Virus record (IMG/VR): IMGVR_UViG_3300000117_000096
Span: 1-35,838 of that record
Strand: one strand, 5' to 3'
DNA length: 35,838 nt
From: a virus
The position numbers and the translations under genes are program-made. Positions within the stretch are counted from its first letter, which is position 1, and the number at the start of each line of letters is the position of its first letter. The notes under the pieces are model-generated. The model was given only the letters and a program-made list of their open reading frames with translations. It did no database searches and was not told where the DNA came from. Below, piece by piece: positions 35,325 through 35,838 of this stretch.

Positions 35325-35585
35325 TTATACTATTTCTTCTATTGGTTCACTCCATTTGTCGGTTGCCATTAATTCCAAAATTGCGTGGTGGTCGTATGTT
35401 CCTACTGGAATAACAGAAGCATCCGTTATAAATGTAGGTGTATAACCGTTCTCCCACTTAATAACAAATTGCGTATCGTCTAAACTTTTACGAATTGTAG
35501 AAGCTGAACTTTGTGCTATTTGGCTAAAGTCAATTAAGCTAATATCTGTTAGATTAATTACTGCGTATGTTTTTGTGTTGTGCAT
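35325..35585 (-). CDS. Small conserved appendage-cassette protein, unknown function
   Basis: The 86-residue product starts MHNTKTYAVINLTDISLIDF and is rich in beta strands, with no membrane segment and no cysteine. Short proteins with the pattern SLDDTQFVIKWE, then GTYDHHAIL and a C-terminal Trp, look familiar from gene clusters of phages of flavobacteria near fibre genes, but I know no function. It lies 10 bases after the fibre-like gene and 2 bases before the BspA-like gene, so it is probably a chaperone, linker or small component of the host-binding appendage. The start ATG at 35585 is the only reasonable one. Confidence 0.6.
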   Translation of the reverse strand: MHNTKTYAVINLTDISLIDFSQIAQSSASTIRKSLDDTQFVIKWENGYTPTFITDASVIPVGTYDHHAILELMATDKWSEPIEEIV

Positions 35586-35595
35586 TTTTATTATT

Positions 35596-35838
35596 TTAAG
35601 GTGTGTCCGTTACTCTATCCACTAAATCCATATTATAAGATAAAGCGTTATTCTCACTATTTGGTGCTTCTCCTACTCTGTCCTCTATTGTCATTGCGTT
35701 AGATGTACCATTATTGCTCCCTACTGCATCGGGTACAGTCCAAACTCCACCGCTAAATGTAGCTTCTTCGCCCATTTTATAATAGTTAGCCAATCCACTA
35801 ACTGCGGAAACATCAATAGGCTCTCCACTACCATCCCA
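35596..35838 (-). CDS. Fibre-like protein, C-terminal part only (5' end beyond the window)
   Basis: The frame is open from the window edge at 35838 to the TAA at 35596-35598, giving 81 residues. The TTG at 35793 is not needed as a start, because in-frame coding continues upstream (WDGSGEPIDVSAVSGL), so this is the C-terminus of a longer protein. The sequence YYKMGEEATFSGGVWTVPDA, then GTSNAMTIEDRVGEAPNS and SYNMDLVDRV, resembles the end of LamG/concanavalin-like surface proteins and fibres of flavobacterial phages. It is the first gene of the appendage cassette. Its full size and N-terminal domains cannot be seen. Confidence 0.7.
   Translation of the reverse strand, partial: WDGSGEPIDVSAVSGLANYYKMGEEATFSGGVWTVPDAVGSNNGTSNAMTIEDRVGEAPNSENNALSYNMDLVDRVTDTP

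Noticed and set aside
1-35838. Reassigned stop codons (TAG or TGA read as an amino acid), known in some crAss-like phages.
   Set aside because: The genes read through without internal TAG or TGA, and they end in TAA with one TGA (29913-29915). The standard code suffices here.
1-35838. tRNA genes, CRISPR arrays, IS elements, integrase or attachment sites.
   Set aside because: Nearly all bases lie in coding frames; the gaps are too short and show no such structures.

Overview
The window is part of a tailed bacteriophage genome, most likely a crAss-like phage (order Crassvirales) of a Bacteroidota host, probably a flavobacterium. Three things point there. (1) A 4461-residue protein carries DFDID in the context RAGTDFDIDKLY, the catalytic motif of the virion-packaged RNA polymerase of crAss-like phages such as Cellulophaga phage phi14:2. 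(2) The gene order exonuclease - ring protein - HU/IHF-like protein - tail-tube ring protein - very long muzzle protein - giant internal cargo/RNA polymerase proteins matches the crAss-like virion module. (3) The DNA is AT-rich, and the two best promoters have the Bacteroidota form TTTG-N20-TAnnTTTG. Family assignments are recognised by eye, not by a search.

Every gene is on the minus strand, so transcription runs from 35838 towards 1. Genes are packed with overlaps (TAATG, ATGA) or gaps of a few bases. The two longest gaps are 66 bp (24225-24290) and 57 bp (32003-32059), and each holds a promoter-like sequence. No stretch above 300 bases lacks a gene. No tRNA, CRISPR array, IS element, integrase or attachment site was seen. 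Stops are TAA almost throughout, with one TGA and no TAG, and long frames are open under the standard code.

Layout in transcription order. 35838-32796: appendage and host-recognition genes (the end of a fibre-like protein, an 86-residue protein, a BspA/DUF285-repeat adhesin, a beta-helix fibre). 32784-32060: two small membrane-anchored proteins. 32002-24291: a DnaQ-like exonuclease with a zinc ribbon, a ring/structural protein, an HU/IHF-like protein, a tail-tube ring protein, the 1522-residue muzzle protein and a small Cys-rich protein. 24224-1: a cassette of internal (cargo/ejection) proteins of 990, 641, 768, 4461 and more than 1201 residues. The last has no stop before the window ends and is cut off at base 1.

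The central object is the 4461-residue protein. It appears to combine an N-terminal hydrophobic/coiled-coil cargo region, a zincin protease-like HEAFH motif, the RNA polymerase catalytic core, a PD-(D/E)XK nuclease-like domain and a macro-like domain. A motif, SDASAAFG...ELDxEELK, occurs once just before the zincin and again at the extreme C-terminus, which suggests segment boundaries or processing signals. In crAss-like phages such proteins are packed in the virion and delivered with the DNA, where the polymerase transcribes early genes. The extra domains may act on the polyprotein itself or on the host.
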